Below are positions 42,980 through 52,570 of a DNA stretch of 59,138 nt, one piece after another (the stretch's first letter is position 1; each line of letters begins with the position of its first letter). The notes under the pieces are model-generated. The model was not told the origin of the DNA. It did not search any database and saw only the letters and a list, made by a program, of their open reading frames with translations. The position numbers were made by a program, and so were the translations under genes. This DNA is from Lentilactobacillus hilgardii DSM 20176 = ATCC 8290 (GTDB lineage: Bacteria > Bacillota > Bacilli > Lactobacillales > Lactobacillaceae): contig NZ_GG669992.1 of NCBI RefSeq assembly GCF_000159315.1, positions 793,894-853,031 on the forward strand, read 5' to 3'.

Positions 42980-44869
42980 TTAATTAGCAGTGCCTTCACT
43001 ATTGAACTTGGCATTTAGCTTTGCAAAGTTAATGGTTCCAAGCCCGCTAGCCTGATTATAGAGCTTGCCGGGTTGACCAGTGTAATAAAGATTATTACTT
43101 GTTGTGTCAGCCAAGACGTTGAACGGACTATCGGTTTCCTGGGCGAATTTGTAAATTTGGGGATTCCAAAAGCCGATTCGAGTTGACCGGCCGCTATTCA
43201 TAACGGCACTTGCGCCGGCCATTTGTGGTGTTGTGTAGCTGGTACCGCCACCGATCACCCAAATTTGATAGGGCACTCGAACAACTTTTTTGCCTTTCTT
43301 AGTCGGCTGAGTGCCATTAATGTAGGTCGCATACCCGGTTTGTGGATCAGCATTTCCGGAAACGTCCGGGAAGTTTCGGCCGTGGCTAACCCCAGTGATC
43401 ACTTTCGGATTCTTGTTAATGGTAAACAGGCCCTTGCAAATGTACTTTAAAAGTTGGATGGCGCGGAAAGTGTTAACACCGGGAACTCCTGCCTGATAAC
43501 GAGGTGTTGGATTTAATGTTGAGAAGCCACCGGCACCACCGCCGGGGAAAAAGCCCTTTTGCAGTTGAGTGGGACTGGCAGTGTAAGTATCGCCCCAAGC
43601 GCGTTCCTGGTTAACTTTGATGAGTTTATTATGGATAATCCTGGTGTATGGCAAAGTTGTGCCGCCAACCAAGACCTGATAAGGGGATGTTGATACGGCG
43701 TTTGTCTGAGCAGCTTGTGCTTCATCATAAGGACCATGGTCGCCACCAGCCCGAAAAACGGTAATACCTTGTGCGGCAGCCTGTTCCAACATCAGATTGA
43801 ATGCGTGATTGTATTGAACAAGGTTGGCACTTTTATCGTCCCAACCATTTTTGGCTTCATCACCAGGTGAAAAACTAGTGCTGATTTGGTTATCTGCGTT
43901 GTTAGAAATTGCCTGCATAAAAGCAGTGTAGTGGGCAGAAGAATTTAAGGTTGCACCGCTTGGTGCCAAATCAATATAAACGTCAATATCGGCTTTGGGA
44001 GCAACTGAACTTGCCGATTCAACGTCCAGTGTTGTTTCGACTTGAGCCATATTAAACTGTGAGTTCGAAAGAGCTGTCACATTCTTTTGCTTTCCGGCAA
44101 CGGCAATTCTGTGAAGGCGTCCAGTGTCTGTATTGACGCCAACCTGCTGCCAATATTTTTTGACGCTGCTGTTTCTAAAGTCGGTGTGGGCAACAAGTCC
44201 GATACGCTGTCCCTGACCTTCCAAGCCCTGGTTATAAAGGGTGTTTAGTTGGTAGCGGTTCGCAAATTTAGCCGGACCGTATTTTTTGGAGAAGGCGTTA
44301 CCGGAAAATGCGGTATCGGGTTTGGTACCGCTTGTAGGAACGTTGACGTTACTTGAAAGTGATTTTGTATAAGCTGACTTTTCCCTTGACGATTGTTTCT
44401 TGGTTGTCTTTGGATTGGATGCATAGACACCTATGACGGCGACTACTTGCTTGGATAAGCGTCCGGGTAAGCTGTAACTGGTCTTGTCATGATTTACATA
44501 CTTGGCTTTGAATGCCTTGTTGACGTTGGCTTTTGTCCCGGTAACTTTTATGGACAGGTTGCCCGAATAAGCCGAGGCCTTCACGTGATACTTGGTCAAA
44601 TACTTTTTAAACGCTGCGATATAATTGGTTGACTGTCCAAACTTTTGTGCAAATTCGCTTGGTGTTAAATACTTGTGAAAATTGGCAGAATTTGGATCAA
44701 CCGTGTCATAGACGTAGTTGGTTAGGTCGGTTTCATTGCTGGGCTTTAACGCCACGTTAACAACGGTCGGCCGGTTATCGGTTTTCTTGGCCTTGGCGTT
44801 AGCTGTCAAGCCGGCTCCCAGAACCAGAAAACCGCTTAAAGTTGCGATGATAAGGTGTTTTCCCCTCAA
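42980..44869 (-). CDS. Secreted S53 serine-carboxyl peptidase, copy 2
   Basis: 629 aa, close in sequence to copy 1 throughout. Signal peptide ending TANAKA, pro-domain, shorter linker. The catalytic set is kept: Glu and Asp in VETTLDVE, Asp in RAGGDHG, Ser in GGTSYTTP. It differs in the region after the oxyanion Asp (GPYDEAQAAQTN) and in substrate-pocket loops, so a separate cleavage preference is possible. TTG 44869 or GTG 44878 as start. It has its own extended -10 TGCTATAAT (44910-44918, minus strand), matching copy 1, so each copy is a separate transcription unit. Confidence 0.9.
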   Translation of the reverse strand: MRGKHLIIATLSGFLVLGAGLTANAKAKKTDNRPTVVNVALKPSNETDLTNYVYDTVDPNSANFHKYLTPSEFAQKFGQSTNYIAAFKKYLTKYHVKASAYSGNLSIKVTGTKANVNKAFKAKYVNHDKTSYSLPGRLSKQVVAVIGVYASNPKTTKKQSSREKSAYTKSLSSNVNVPTSGTKPDTAFSGNAFSKKYGPAKFANRYQLNTLYNQGLEGQGQRIGLVAHTDFRNSSVKKYWQQVGVNTDTGRLHRIAVAGKQKNVTALSNSQFNMAQVETTLDVESASSVAPKADIDVYIDLAPSGATLNSSAHYTAFMQAISNNADNQISTSFSPGDEAKNGWDDKSANLVQYNHAFNLMLEQAAAQGITVFRAGGDHGPYDEAQAAQTNAVSTSPYQVLVGGTTLPYTRIIHNKLIKVNQERAWGDTYTASPTQLQKGFFPGGGAGGFSTLNPTPRYQAGVPGVNTFRAIQLLKYICKGLFTINKNPKVITGVSHGRNFPDVSGNADPQTGYATYINGTQPTKKGKKVVRVPYQIWVIGGGTSYTTPQMAGASAVMNSGRSTRIGFWNPQIYKFAQETDSPFNVLADTTSNNLYYTGQPGKLYNQASGLGTINFAKLNAKFNSEGTAN

Positions 44870-45002
44870 TATACTCACTCTTTTCTGTAAATAATCTTAT
44901 TCGCATTCAATTATAGCAGTCCTGTAACCTGTGAAGTCGTTTGATGCCCTTGGACATTTAAAGTTAGGTCAACACTAAATTAAGGGCATCACACAAACTA
45001 AA

Positions 45003-45040
45003 AAACGGTCCGATACAGAGGAAATGTATGGGATCGTTTT
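45003..45040. terminator. Terminator of S53 copy 3
   Basis: AAAAACG and TACA arms pair with TGTA and CGTTTTT on either side of GAGGAAA. A second stem (TGATGCCCTT with AAGGGCATCA, 44943-44992) lies beside it. Confidence 0.7.
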
Positions 45041-45044
45041 TGAA

Positions 45045-46961
45045 TTATTTAACGTTGGCTTCTTGATCAAACTTGCGAGATAGTTTATCGAAATTGATGG
45101 TGCCCAGACCGGTTGCCTGATTATAGAGTTTGCCGGGTTGACCGGTATAATAAAGGTTATGGTTGTTCGTTCCGTCTAAAACGGTAAAAGGTGAATCAGC
45201 CTGCTGAGCAAATTTGTAGATTTGGGGATTCCAAAAGCCGATGGAAGTTGTTCGGCCACTGTTCATGACAGCGTTAGCCGCCGCCATTTGGGGGGAAGTG
45301 TAGCTGGTTCCGCCGTCCATCATCCAAACTTTTTTGAGAACCGAATGAAGTTTGTTTTGTTTGAACCTCACTTGATTACCGGAGAAATAAAGCGCATATC
45401 CGGTTTGGATGTCGGCATTTCCTGCCACATCGGGTAGGTTACGGCCGTTATTAATACCGGTAATGATTTTGGGGTGCTTACTAATGGTGTATTTGTGGTT
45501 CTTATGCTGAGTCTTTAAAAGCTCAATGGCTCTGAAAGTGTTAACACCGGAGATACCTTGCTGGTATCTTGGTGTTGGGTTTAGGGCGGAAAAACCGCCG
45601 CCACTGCCTCCAATCTTACCGGCTTCAATTTGAGCCGGAGTGGCAGCGATGTTGCTGCCCCAAGCACACTCTTTGGCAACGGTGACCACTTTATGATTAA
45701 TGGTTTTTGTGTAAGGCAGAGTTGTTCCGCCAACAATAACCTGGTAGGGTGACGTTGAAAAAGCGTGATTTTCTTTGGCAAGCGTCACGTCATCGCGAGG
45801 ACCGTTGTCCCCACTGGCTCTGAAAACGGTGATGCCCTGGGCGGCTGCCTGTTCCAGCATTAAATTAAATGCGTGGTTATATTGGGCCATTGTTGCACTG
45901 TAATCATGCCAACGACTCTGGACTTCGGCGGTTGGTGCGAAGCTGGTTGAAAGTTGTTGATCGATATTGTCTGAAATTGCCTGCATAAATGACATGTAGT
46001 GGGCGGTTGGCGCATTGGTGAGATCATCGGTACTGTCACCGATGTAGAAGTCGATATCGGCTTTGGGAGCAACCGAACTTGCGGCCTGAACATCCAGTGT
46101 GGCTTCTATTTGTGCCCCGTTTACGGCAAAATCCAACCGTTTTTGAACATCTTTTCGACTATCAACGGTATAGATTTTGTGAATGTGACTTAAATCATTG
46201 TTTACGCCGGCTTGCTTCCAGTAGGTCGTTAAATCGCTATTGTGGAAATCTCCGCTGGAAATAATGCCGATGCGTTGGCCCTGTCCTTTGAGACCTTTGT
46301 CATAGAGGGCAGTTAATTGATACTGCTTGGCGAACTTTAATGCCCCGTATTTTTTTGAAAAACGATCTCCGGAAAGGGTTGTGTCCGGTTTGGTGTCGTC
46401 GGTTTGGGTGGGACTGCTGACGGAAGAGGACTGAAGTTGAGTCAATGCTTTCTTGCTGTGTGATTGACGATTGACCGGTTTGTTAACAGTCGGCTTGGAT
46501 TGATAGAGACCCATGACGGTTAATACGTGATTGGATAATTGAGCCGGCAATTTATAGGTGGTCCGTGATTTGTGAGTCCTTTTTTCCGTTACGGATTTGG
46601 CATTGAAGGCGCGGTTAACGTTATTTCGCGTACCGGACACTTTCAATGACAAATTTCCGCCGTAAACATCCGCATTGACGTGATATTTTTTTAAATACGT
46701 TTTAAAGGCGGCTACATATCGGTCGGATTGGCCGAACTTTTGGGCAAATTCACCGGGGCTCAGATAGTGATGAAAGTATTGCGAGTTTGGATCAACTGTG
46801 TCGTAAACATAATTTGTTAGGTTGGTTTCGTTTGTTGGTTTAAAAACGACATTGGCAATCGTAGGGGCGTTATCGGATTTTGCGTTTGCCGTCAGTCCGT
46901 GTCCCATTGCCAGAAAGCTCAAGCCGCTTAAAACTGCAATCATAAAGTGTTTTCTTTTCAA
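45045..46961 (-). CDS. Secreted S53 serine-carboxyl peptidase, copy 3
   Basis: 638 aa from the TTG at 46961 (AAAGG eight bases upstream). Signal peptide ending TANAK, pro-domain, linker, catalytic domain with Glu and Asp in IEATLDVQ, Asp in RASGDNG and Ser in GGTSYTSP. It is more divergent from copies 1 and 2 than these are from each other. The pattern indicates successive tandem duplication. It follows the TraX-like gene by 79 bases and may be read from that promoter. Confidence 0.9.
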   Translation of the reverse strand: MKRKHFMIAVLSGLSFLAMGHGLTANAKSDNAPTIANVVFKPTNETNLTNYVYDTVDPNSQYFHHYLSPGEFAQKFGQSDRYVAAFKTYLKKYHVNADVYGGNLSLKVSGTRNNVNRAFNAKSVTEKRTHKSRTTYKLPAQLSNHVLTVMGLYQSKPTVNKPVNRQSHSKKALTQLQSSSVSSPTQTDDTKPDTTLSGDRFSKKYGALKFAKQYQLTALYDKGLKGQGQRIGIISSGDFHNSDLTTYWKQAGVNNDLSHIHKIYTVDSRKDVQKRLDFAVNGAQIEATLDVQAASSVAPKADIDFYIGDSTDDLTNAPTAHYMSFMQAISDNIDQQLSTSFAPTAEVQSRWHDYSATMAQYNHAFNLMLEQAAAQGITVFRASGDNGPRDDVTLAKENHAFSTSPYQVIVGGTTLPYTKTINHKVVTVAKECAWGSNIAATPAQIEAGKIGGSGGGFSALNPTPRYQQGISGVNTFRAIELLKTQHKNHKYTISKHPKIITGINNGRNLPDVAGNADIQTGYALYFSGNQVRFKQNKLHSVLKKVWMMDGGTSYTSPQMAAANAVMNSGRTTSIGFWNPQIYKFAQQADSPFTVLDGTNNHNLYYTGQPGKLYNQATGLGTINFDKLSRKFDQEANVK

Positions 46962-47040
46962 TGTCGTAACCTTTCTTTGATGATGGATAATAGTACCTGT
47001 TTTTAGCTCATATATATAGTTGTAAAGCTTTGTCATTAAA

Positions 47041-47844
47041 TTATTTTCCAACGCCCAACAGTGAGGCCAGAATGTAAAGTCCCCAGATGTGAAGTGGGTA
47101 AAAGCCGTAGAAAAAGCCTTTCATGCTCTTGCCGAGCTGACCATTATAGAATGAGAGCGGAATAATGGAAAATACCATCATCCACTGCATATTTGAGAGC
47201 AGATTGGTAAAGTTGAACCCTGTTGATAAAAGTGCAAAACAGGCAATGGCAATCATTTGCCAACTCCGATGGTTTCTAACCAGATATAATACCGGTCCCA
47301 GATAAAGGAAAAAGGAGTTTTCAGCGGAGAAGGGCGTCGGCGCAGCTAACATCAGATAGGTTGTGTAATCAGCCATTTTTCCCTGCATGAATGTGAGAAG
47401 AAGTACACCCAGTACTAAGGGAAGCATAATGAGAAAGAAACCGAATGACGCCTTGGACAATTGATGGTTTTTGAAGCCGTCTGCGAGCATTTGAATGCCA
47501 TACATGGTCAGGACACCTATAAACAGATCGCCAAAAATGTTGTTAATCAGGACCAAATTGCCAACACTGAAAAAATGACCAACAACGAAATTACCGATAC
47601 CCATAATCCAAAAGCCGATTAATAAGCGTAGCAAATATCGCTTTTTATTATGGGTGTGTGTAAAGCCCTCGACACTTAAAAACATAAAAATGGTTGCGAC
47701 CGGCCGACCGAACATATCGACCCAGGTCGGAACACCAGCTGCCGAAAACATCTCATGGATGTGATCAATAAACATCAACGTAATGCCGAGAATTTTGATG
47801 TCAAAGCTGGTTAATCCTCTCTTCTTGATACCTTCTAATAACAT
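47041..47844 (-). CDS. TraX-family membrane protein
   Basis: 267 aa with about eight membrane helices. LTSFDIKILGITLMFIDHIHEMF at the N-terminus and FYGFYPLHIWGLYILASL at the C-terminus are the TraX marks; in F plasmids TraX acetylates pilin N-termini, and chromosomal homologues are presumed acyltransferases. GGAGG precedes the ATG. No conjugation gene is nearby. It lies just upstream of S53 copy 3 on the same strand; a functional link is not shown. Confidence 0.85.
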   Translation of the reverse strand: MLLEGIKKRGLTSFDIKILGITLMFIDHIHEMFSAAGVPTWVDMFGRPVATIFMFLSVEGFTHTHNKKRYLLRLLIGFWIMGIGNFVVGHFFSVGNLVLINNIFGDLFIGVLTMYGIQMLADGFKNHQLSKASFGFFLIMLPLVLGVLLLTFMQGKMADYTTYLMLAAPTPFSAENSFFLYLGPVLYLVRNHRSWQMIAIACFALLSTGFNFTNLLSNMQWMMVFSIIPLSFYNGQLGKSMKGFFYGFYPLHIWGLYILASLLGVGK

Positions 47845-48055
47845 AGTGTTCCTCCAGATGATTGAATGTTGTACCTTGCTAGTTAATTATTCTAGTAACT
47901 AACCTGATTTAATTAAGATATCGTAATCGGTATAAATTGTCAATTATTTTTTTGAAAAGTTTTAAAACACCTTTGACTGAATCATCAACAAAAGAAGTGA
48001 AACCAAAGGCCATAAACCGGCCCTTAGTTTCACTTCTTTTGTTTAAAACGATGTA
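47845..48055. other. Intergenic interval with a long palindromic terminator
   Basis: AAAGAAGTGAAAC and GGCC pair with GGCC and GTTTCACTTCTTT at 47991-48039, a near-perfect stem with symmetric A/T tails. The 78-codon minus-strand frame 47909-48145 runs through this hairpin and into the repeat and is not accepted as a gene. Confidence 0.6.
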
Positions 48056-48420
48056 ATTTATGAGATAGGGCAAGAAAACACGTTCTTTTAAGGACGTGAT
48101 GAGTTGCCCCGTTTTTACGTCTAATAAACGATAATTACCTGCCAATAAATTTCCTTGTTTTTATGAATCTACGTATACAGCAGCACTCCTAATATGCTAT
48201 AACGTTTATCTGAAAAAGTACAAATAGATTAATCTATGACCAAACTTCATTGCATAACGCAAACTACCATTACGAGTGGGGAATAGGCTTTAACCAAACC
48301 CGTTGAGAAAATTTTCAAACGTCTGGTTGACGAAACCGCCGATGAACCTGGTTTTAAAATTGTTCATCTGAAGATGATCAAGATGTTCAGGTCCAACTAC
48401 TAGTAAGCGTGCCTAAACGG
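48056..48420. repeat. About 365-bp repeat, copy 2 (inverted relative to 22694-23061)
   Basis: Reverse complement of copy 1 over the full length with scattered substitutions. It begins ATTTATGAGATAGGG, holds the hairpin CACGTTCTTTTAAGGACGTG, and ends AGTAAGCGTGCCTAAACGG, exactly at the point where the truncated protease frame (48413-48715) is cut. Neither strand keeps a clean reading frame. Confidence 0.7.
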
Positions 48421-48715
48421 CAGTCCTTATATGACGTTTGTGTAGATATTCTTTAAACATTGAGAGATAGGCATTTGGTTCACCAAATTTTTGCGCAAAT
48501 TGTTTTGGCGTTAGATAGTGATGATAGTTGATCGAATTGGGATCAACCGTACTATAAACATAATTGGTTAGATTAGTCTCGCTTGTTGGCTTAAATGCAA
48601 TGTTGACAACAACTTGATGAGTGTTGGACACGGCTTTTGCTTTGGAAGTTAGGCCGATACTTAGAAATAGCAAGCTGCTTAGTGCAGCGATGATGAATTG
48701 GTTTCTTCTCTTCAA
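48413..48715 (-). pseudogene. Truncated fourth S53 protease copy (signal peptide and part of pro-domain)
   Basis: Starts at the shared TTG (48715) and reads KRRNQFIIAALSSLLFLSIGLTSKAKA, then TSETNLTNYVYSTVDPNSINYHHYLTPKQFAQKFGEPNAYLSMFKEYLHKRHIRTAV-stop. This matches residues 1-100 of the other copies. The catalytic domain is gone; the last codons and the stop belong to the inverted repeat. The export signal and partial pro-domain might still be made, but no protease activity is possible. Confidence 0.88.
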
Positions 48716-48769
48716 AATAGATGGACTCTTTCTTACTGAATACTTCTTGGTTTGTATGGCTTTTATTGA

Positions 48770-49186
48770 TTAGTCACTGAACACGACTTGACCATTTTCG
48801 GAAACGGTTCCGTTCACAAATCCGGCTAATGGTCGATGTCCATCCTCTGGATCAACCACGGCACCGTGTTTATTTTTTGGATGCTCCAGTTGATCCAGAT
48901 AAACTTTTCCGCGGCTGGTTAGCCACTCGTCTCCCTGCAGCGAAACGGTAAAGTATTTTCGTGGAAAGGTTTGGTAGACTTCGATATTCAGCATGACGTC
49001 ATGAATAGCGTCCAGGTTTTCAAGCTCCTTTAAAATATCTGTGTCAGCATACTTGGCTTTCTTGGCTGATTCAAAGAGCATTTTCAATCGCTGTTGACCG
49101 GGTTGACCCGTATCTTTTGCTAAAAAAGACAGGATAAATAGCTTGCGTTTTTCGTGAATATTTAACTTTGGTCCTAATAATCCCAT
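48770..49186 (-). CDS. Hypothetical cytoplasmic protein, 138 aa
   Basis: MGLLGPKLNIHEKRKLFILSFLAKDTGQPGQQRLKMLFESAKKAKYAD suggests an N-terminal helical bundle; the middle (VYQTFPRKYFTVSLQGDEWLTSRGKVYLDQL) looks like the wing of a winged-helix domain, which is only an impression. No signal peptide. The ATG at 49186 sits nine bases behind GAGGGA; the longer frame from 49243 starts before that site. Family not recognised. Confidence 0.65.
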   Translation of the reverse strand: MGLLGPKLNIHEKRKLFILSFLAKDTGQPGQQRLKMLFESAKKAKYADTDILKELENLDAIHDVMLNIEVYQTFPRKYFTVSLQGDEWLTSRGKVYLDQLEHPKNKHGAVVDPEDGHRPLAGFVNGTVSENGQVVFSD

Positions 49187-49385
49187 GATGATCATTCCCT
49201 CACAATTCAAATTAATTAAATAGACAACTCCATCATAGGGCAATTTGGAAAATTGAGGGTAGAAAAACAGTTATTAGACTAAATAGCGACAGTTGTCTTT
49301 AAATAAATTTTTCAAAAGACCCCATTTATTTTACGACGCATAACAGAGCATAAATGGTTATAATTGACAGAAGAGGTGATAGCCA

Positions 49386-50216
49386 ATGATCCATATTGTG
49401 ACGGATTCAACCGCTCAGCTAACGGACAAAGAAATCGAAAATAACCATATTACGGTTGTGCCGTTAGCGGTAACTTTGGAAGGGCAGCATTATCAGGACG
49501 GGGTCGATGTCAGTCGGGCAGAATTTTCACGGCGCCTGAGAGAAGACCAGCAGTTTCCCAAGACCAGTCAGCCATCTTTGGGCCAGTTTGTGGAAACGTA
49601 TCAAAGAATTGCCAAACCAAATGACCAAATCTTGTCAATCCATATCGGCTCGGTTTTGAGTGGAACAGTCCAAACTGCCCAGATGGCAGCCGAACAGGTG
49701 CCGGCACAGGTTGGCGTCTTGGACAGTGGCCTAACCGATCGTGGATTAGCGTTCGTTGTCTTGAAGGCCGCCGAACTCATTCAAACTGAGCATGACTTGG
49801 CAACGATCATGGCGGAGCTTAAAGCATACATGAACAAAATTACATTAACCTGCTTTGTCAATAGCTTGGACTACTTGGTGAAGGGCGGTCGTGCCAATCG
49901 GGCTATTGGGTTTGTGTCAACGTTGATCAAACTCAAGCTGGAATTGGGGATGCCGAACGGCGAACTGAAGGTTCTTCATAAGTCGCGCGGTGAAAAGGGG
50001 ATGCAAAAGATGATCGACCAGGTAACAGCAGACATTATCAATCATCCTCAAATAACCCGTGTCGGCCTGTCTTACGTTGACAGCCATGCGGATACGGATA
50101 GGATTGAGGCATTCTTAAAGAAAAAACGACCAGACTTGGAAATCGTCAATCGTTTAACCAGCCCGACAATTATGACGCACGTTGGGCCAAATGGGTTTGC
50201 AGTTATTTTTGTTTGA
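49386..50216 (+). CDS. DegV-family fatty-acid-binding protein
   Basis: 276 aa. IVTDSTAQL at the start, FPKTSQPSLGQFVETY and ILSIHIGSVLSGTVQTA are the fatty-acid-head-group loops of DegV/FakB proteins, which present exogenous fatty acids to the FakA kinase. GLAFVV and SLDYLVKGGRANRA complete the family pattern. AGAGGTGA precedes the ATG. No fakA is nearby; lactobacilli usually carry several scattered DegV genes. Confidence 0.92.
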   Translation: MIHIVTDSTAQLTDKEIENNHITVVPLAVTLEGQHYQDGVDVSRAEFSRRLREDQQFPKTSQPSLGQFVETYQRIAKPNDQILSIHIGSVLSGTVQTAQMAAEQVPAQVGVLDSGLTDRGLAFVVLKAAELIQTEHDLATIMAELKAYMNKITLTCFVNSLDYLVKGGRANRAIGFVSTLIKLKLELGMPNGELKVLHKSRGEKGMQKMIDQVTADIINHPQITRVGLSYVDSHADTDRIEAFLKKKRPDLEIVNRLTSPTIMTHVGPNGFAVIFV

Positions 50217-50352
50217 AAATCAGCTGCCGTCACAAAGAATCTCCAGAGAAATTATCTGGTATTTAAGTGAAATCCTTAAGGTGGAATCGACTATACTGAT
50301 TCAATGTTGTCAAAGTTAGGGTAGGGCTTTTATTTTTGACTCGTTTTAAATC

Positions 50353-50399
50353 AAAAGGCAACGGTTAACTTCAATTAAGAAGTGACCGTTGCCTTTTAA
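50353..50399. terminator. Terminator between degV and the OppA-like gene
   Basis: AAAAGGCAACGGT pairs with ACCGTTGCCTTTT. Confidence 0.88.
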
Positions 50400-50427
50400 T
50401 ATTGATTGTTAAGTTGTTAGAATCGGA

Positions 50428-52047
50428 TTATTTAATAGAAGCCTTGCTCCAATCCCATTGTGGTGCAGTTGGGAAGAATTGAACACCTTTAACTTTGGAC
50501 TTCATCAATGCTGATTGTCCCTGTTGGGTTAATGGCACAATTCCTTGATCATTCATCAAAATCTTTTCGGCTTTTATCATATCGTTCCAACGAGCAGTTT
50601 CATTGTTGGCATCCTGATTTTCCGATTTCTTGATCAGAGCATCATATTGAGCGTTCTTCCACTTACCATTGTTGTAAGTGTTGGTTGATGTGAAGAGATC
50701 GAGGAAGTTGCTTGGATCAGGATAATCAGCGATCCAACGGGAAATAACGATATCAAATTGACCGTTTTGTGAACGTGAGAGGCGGGTCTTAAATGGAATG
50801 TTTTGGTTGGTAATCTTTAATCCGGGTAATTTGGTCAATTGACTTTGAACAAATTCAGTGATCTTCTTTGACGTATCGTCGTCATCCGACATTAATGTCA
50901 AAGAAACGGATTTCTTGCCAACTTCTTTTAAGCCCTTGGCCCATAGCTGTTTGGCTTCAGCATCGTTATTTGTAACGGCGTCTTTGACGTAGGCTTCATC
51001 TGCAAAGTCTTTGCCATTCTTCTTGTTCATGCCGGCTGGAACATAGCCCTTTGGCAATTGTGAACCATCGGCCAATACTTTATTAACCAATTGATTTCGG
51101 TTGATAATCAATGAGAATGCTTTTCGAATATTCTTGTTTTTGAACATTGGCAGACGTTTCTCGTTCATTTCCAGGTATTGAGTAGAAGCCTCTTTGTAGG
51201 ACTTGTAGTCTTTGTCGTTCTTATACTGTTTAACCTGGGTACTGTTCAATGTTGTGAAGTCTAACTTGCCGCTTTCGTAACTGTTAAGGGCGGTTGACGG
51301 ATCCTTGATAACCTGAACGTTCATTGTTTGAAGCTTAACGTTTTTGGCGTTCCAATAGCTCTTGTTCTTAACAAGCTTCATTGTATCGTTGGTACCGGTC
51401 CAACCTTTGAGAACAAATGGGCCGTTATAGCCGTTCTTGGTTGAGTTGGTGCCGTAACTTGAACCATACTTTTCAACAACCGATTGTTCTTCTGGGAAGT
51501 AGTAGCTTTGTGCCACCATGAATTTGAAAAAGCTTTGTGGCTTGATCAAATGAACAACCAGCTTGTAGTTACCCTTTGCTTCAACACCCAGTTTAGTTGG
51601 TGACATCTTGCCGGCGTTGATCTTGTTGGCATTTTCGATGTTCGCAAAAATATAGGCATATTGAGAAGCGGTCTTAGGTGTTACCGTTCGACGCCATGAG
51701 TAAACGAAATCTTTGGCGGTAACGGGTTTGCCATCGTTCCATTTGGAATGACGGAGATTAAACGTCCAGGTCTTGCCATCCTTGGAGATTGTATAGTTCT
51801 TGGCAACACCGGGTGAAACCTTGCTATTGCCCATTCGAAGCAGGCCCTCATTCGTATCGTTTTCAATCTGTGACGAATACAAGTCCGTCATTTTTGAAGC
51901 ATCCATTGTGGAAATATTGGCTGGCAGCATCCAGTTCAGTGTTTGTGCTTTGGAACCGGATTGTGATGATTTACTTCCACAACCTGCGAGCACAAGTGCT
52001 GAAAGAATGGCCACCCCACCAATCTTCACTAATGATTTCAATTTCAT
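50428..52047 (-). CDS. OppA-like oligopeptide-binding lipoprotein (intact)
   Basis: 539 aa, SBP_bac_5 family. Lipobox LAGC with Cys23, then WNDGKPVTAKDFVYSWRRTVTPKTAS, NGPFVLKGW and KAFSLIINRNQLVNKVLADGS, all typical of OppA. Captures peptides outside the cell for an ABC importer. No oppBCDF genes adjoin, so it is an orphan binding protein that would feed a transporter elsewhere. It is the intact counterpart of the broken gene at 20348. GAAGGGA precedes the ATG. Confidence 0.93.
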   Translation of the reverse strand: MKLKSLVKIGGVAILSALVLAGCGSKSSQSGSKAQTLNWMLPANISTMDASKMTDLYSSQIENDTNEGLLRMGNSKVSPGVAKNYTISKDGKTWTFNLRHSKWNDGKPVTAKDFVYSWRRTVTPKTASQYAYIFANIENANKINAGKMSPTKLGVEAKGNYKLVVHLIKPQSFFKFMVAQSYYFPEEQSVVEKYGSSYGTNSTKNGYNGPFVLKGWTGTNDTMKLVKNKSYWNAKNVKLQTMNVQVIKDPSTALNSYESGKLDFTTLNSTQVKQYKNDKDYKSYKEASTQYLEMNEKRLPMFKNKNIRKAFSLIINRNQLVNKVLADGSQLPKGYVPAGMNKKNGKDFADEAYVKDAVTNNDAEAKQLWAKGLKEVGKKSVSLTLMSDDDDTSKKITEFVQSQLTKLPGLKITNQNIPFKTRLSRSQNGQFDIVISRWIADYPDPSNFLDLFTSTNTYNNGKWKNAQYDALIKKSENQDANNETARWNDMIKAEKILMNDQGIVPLTQQGQSALMKSKVKGVQFFPTAPQWDWSKASIK

Positions 52048-52374
52048 TGTGATGCACGTCCCTTCGACATGTAAGATTTATTAACGTTACTCATTTTAAA
52101 TTAAAAACAAATTAAAAGCAACCCATTTCTATATAATCTGATATAGCAACGTTTTCGGAGGATTGGAGTTGGCCGACATGTCATTAGTATGTTAATTTTA
52201 AACTTTGTATGGCTTGCTTTATCATTTATAACTCATCAGATTTTATTTTAAGTAGATTCTAAGAAGAGTAGTCAATTACCTGTCCAACAGTTGAATTGAC
52301 ATCTTACTAAAAAGCCGGAGTCCGACGAAACGACTCCAGCTTTGGCACTGATAAACAGCGACTGGTTTTAATGA
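52048..52374. other. Interval with the terminator of the desulfurase remnant
   Basis: No gene is seen. A hairpin at 52309-52343 (AAAAAGCCGGAGTC with GACTCCAGCTTT) has its T-run on the minus strand and once ended the gene whose 3' part remains at 52375. Confidence 0.6.
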
Positions 52375-52497
52375 TTAGCTGTAGATTCGGTTAAGTGCAT
52401 CTGCAAGCGAAGTGACTTCCTTTGGCTGGTTACTTGTCCCAAAGGAAACGCTGATGTAATGGCTAGCTTGTTCCGGTGTTAATTTCTCTGAGCTCTC
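52375..52497 (-). pseudogene. 3' remnant of a cysteine desulfurase (NifS/IscS-like) gene
   Basis: The last 40 codons read ESSEKLTPEQASHYISVSFG, then TSNQPKEVTSLADALNRIYS and stop. The S-x-R/S-V-S-F-G ... T/S-N ... E-V/I ... L pattern is the C-terminal end of class V aminotransferase-type cysteine desulfurases. All catalytic parts are missing and no start codon is available. Its terminator is kept downstream. Confidence 0.7.
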
Positions 52498-52570
52498 GAA
52501 AATAGTCATTAATTATTGAATAAACAGCAGTATACTTAAGACATCTTTTATACATATCTGGAGGGGTATT

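Noticed and set aside
47909-48145. 78-codon minus-strand frame reading MAGNYRLLDVKTGQL...
   Set aside because: It passes through a long perfect terminator hairpin and starts inside a decayed repeat; copy 1 of the repeat does not keep the frame.
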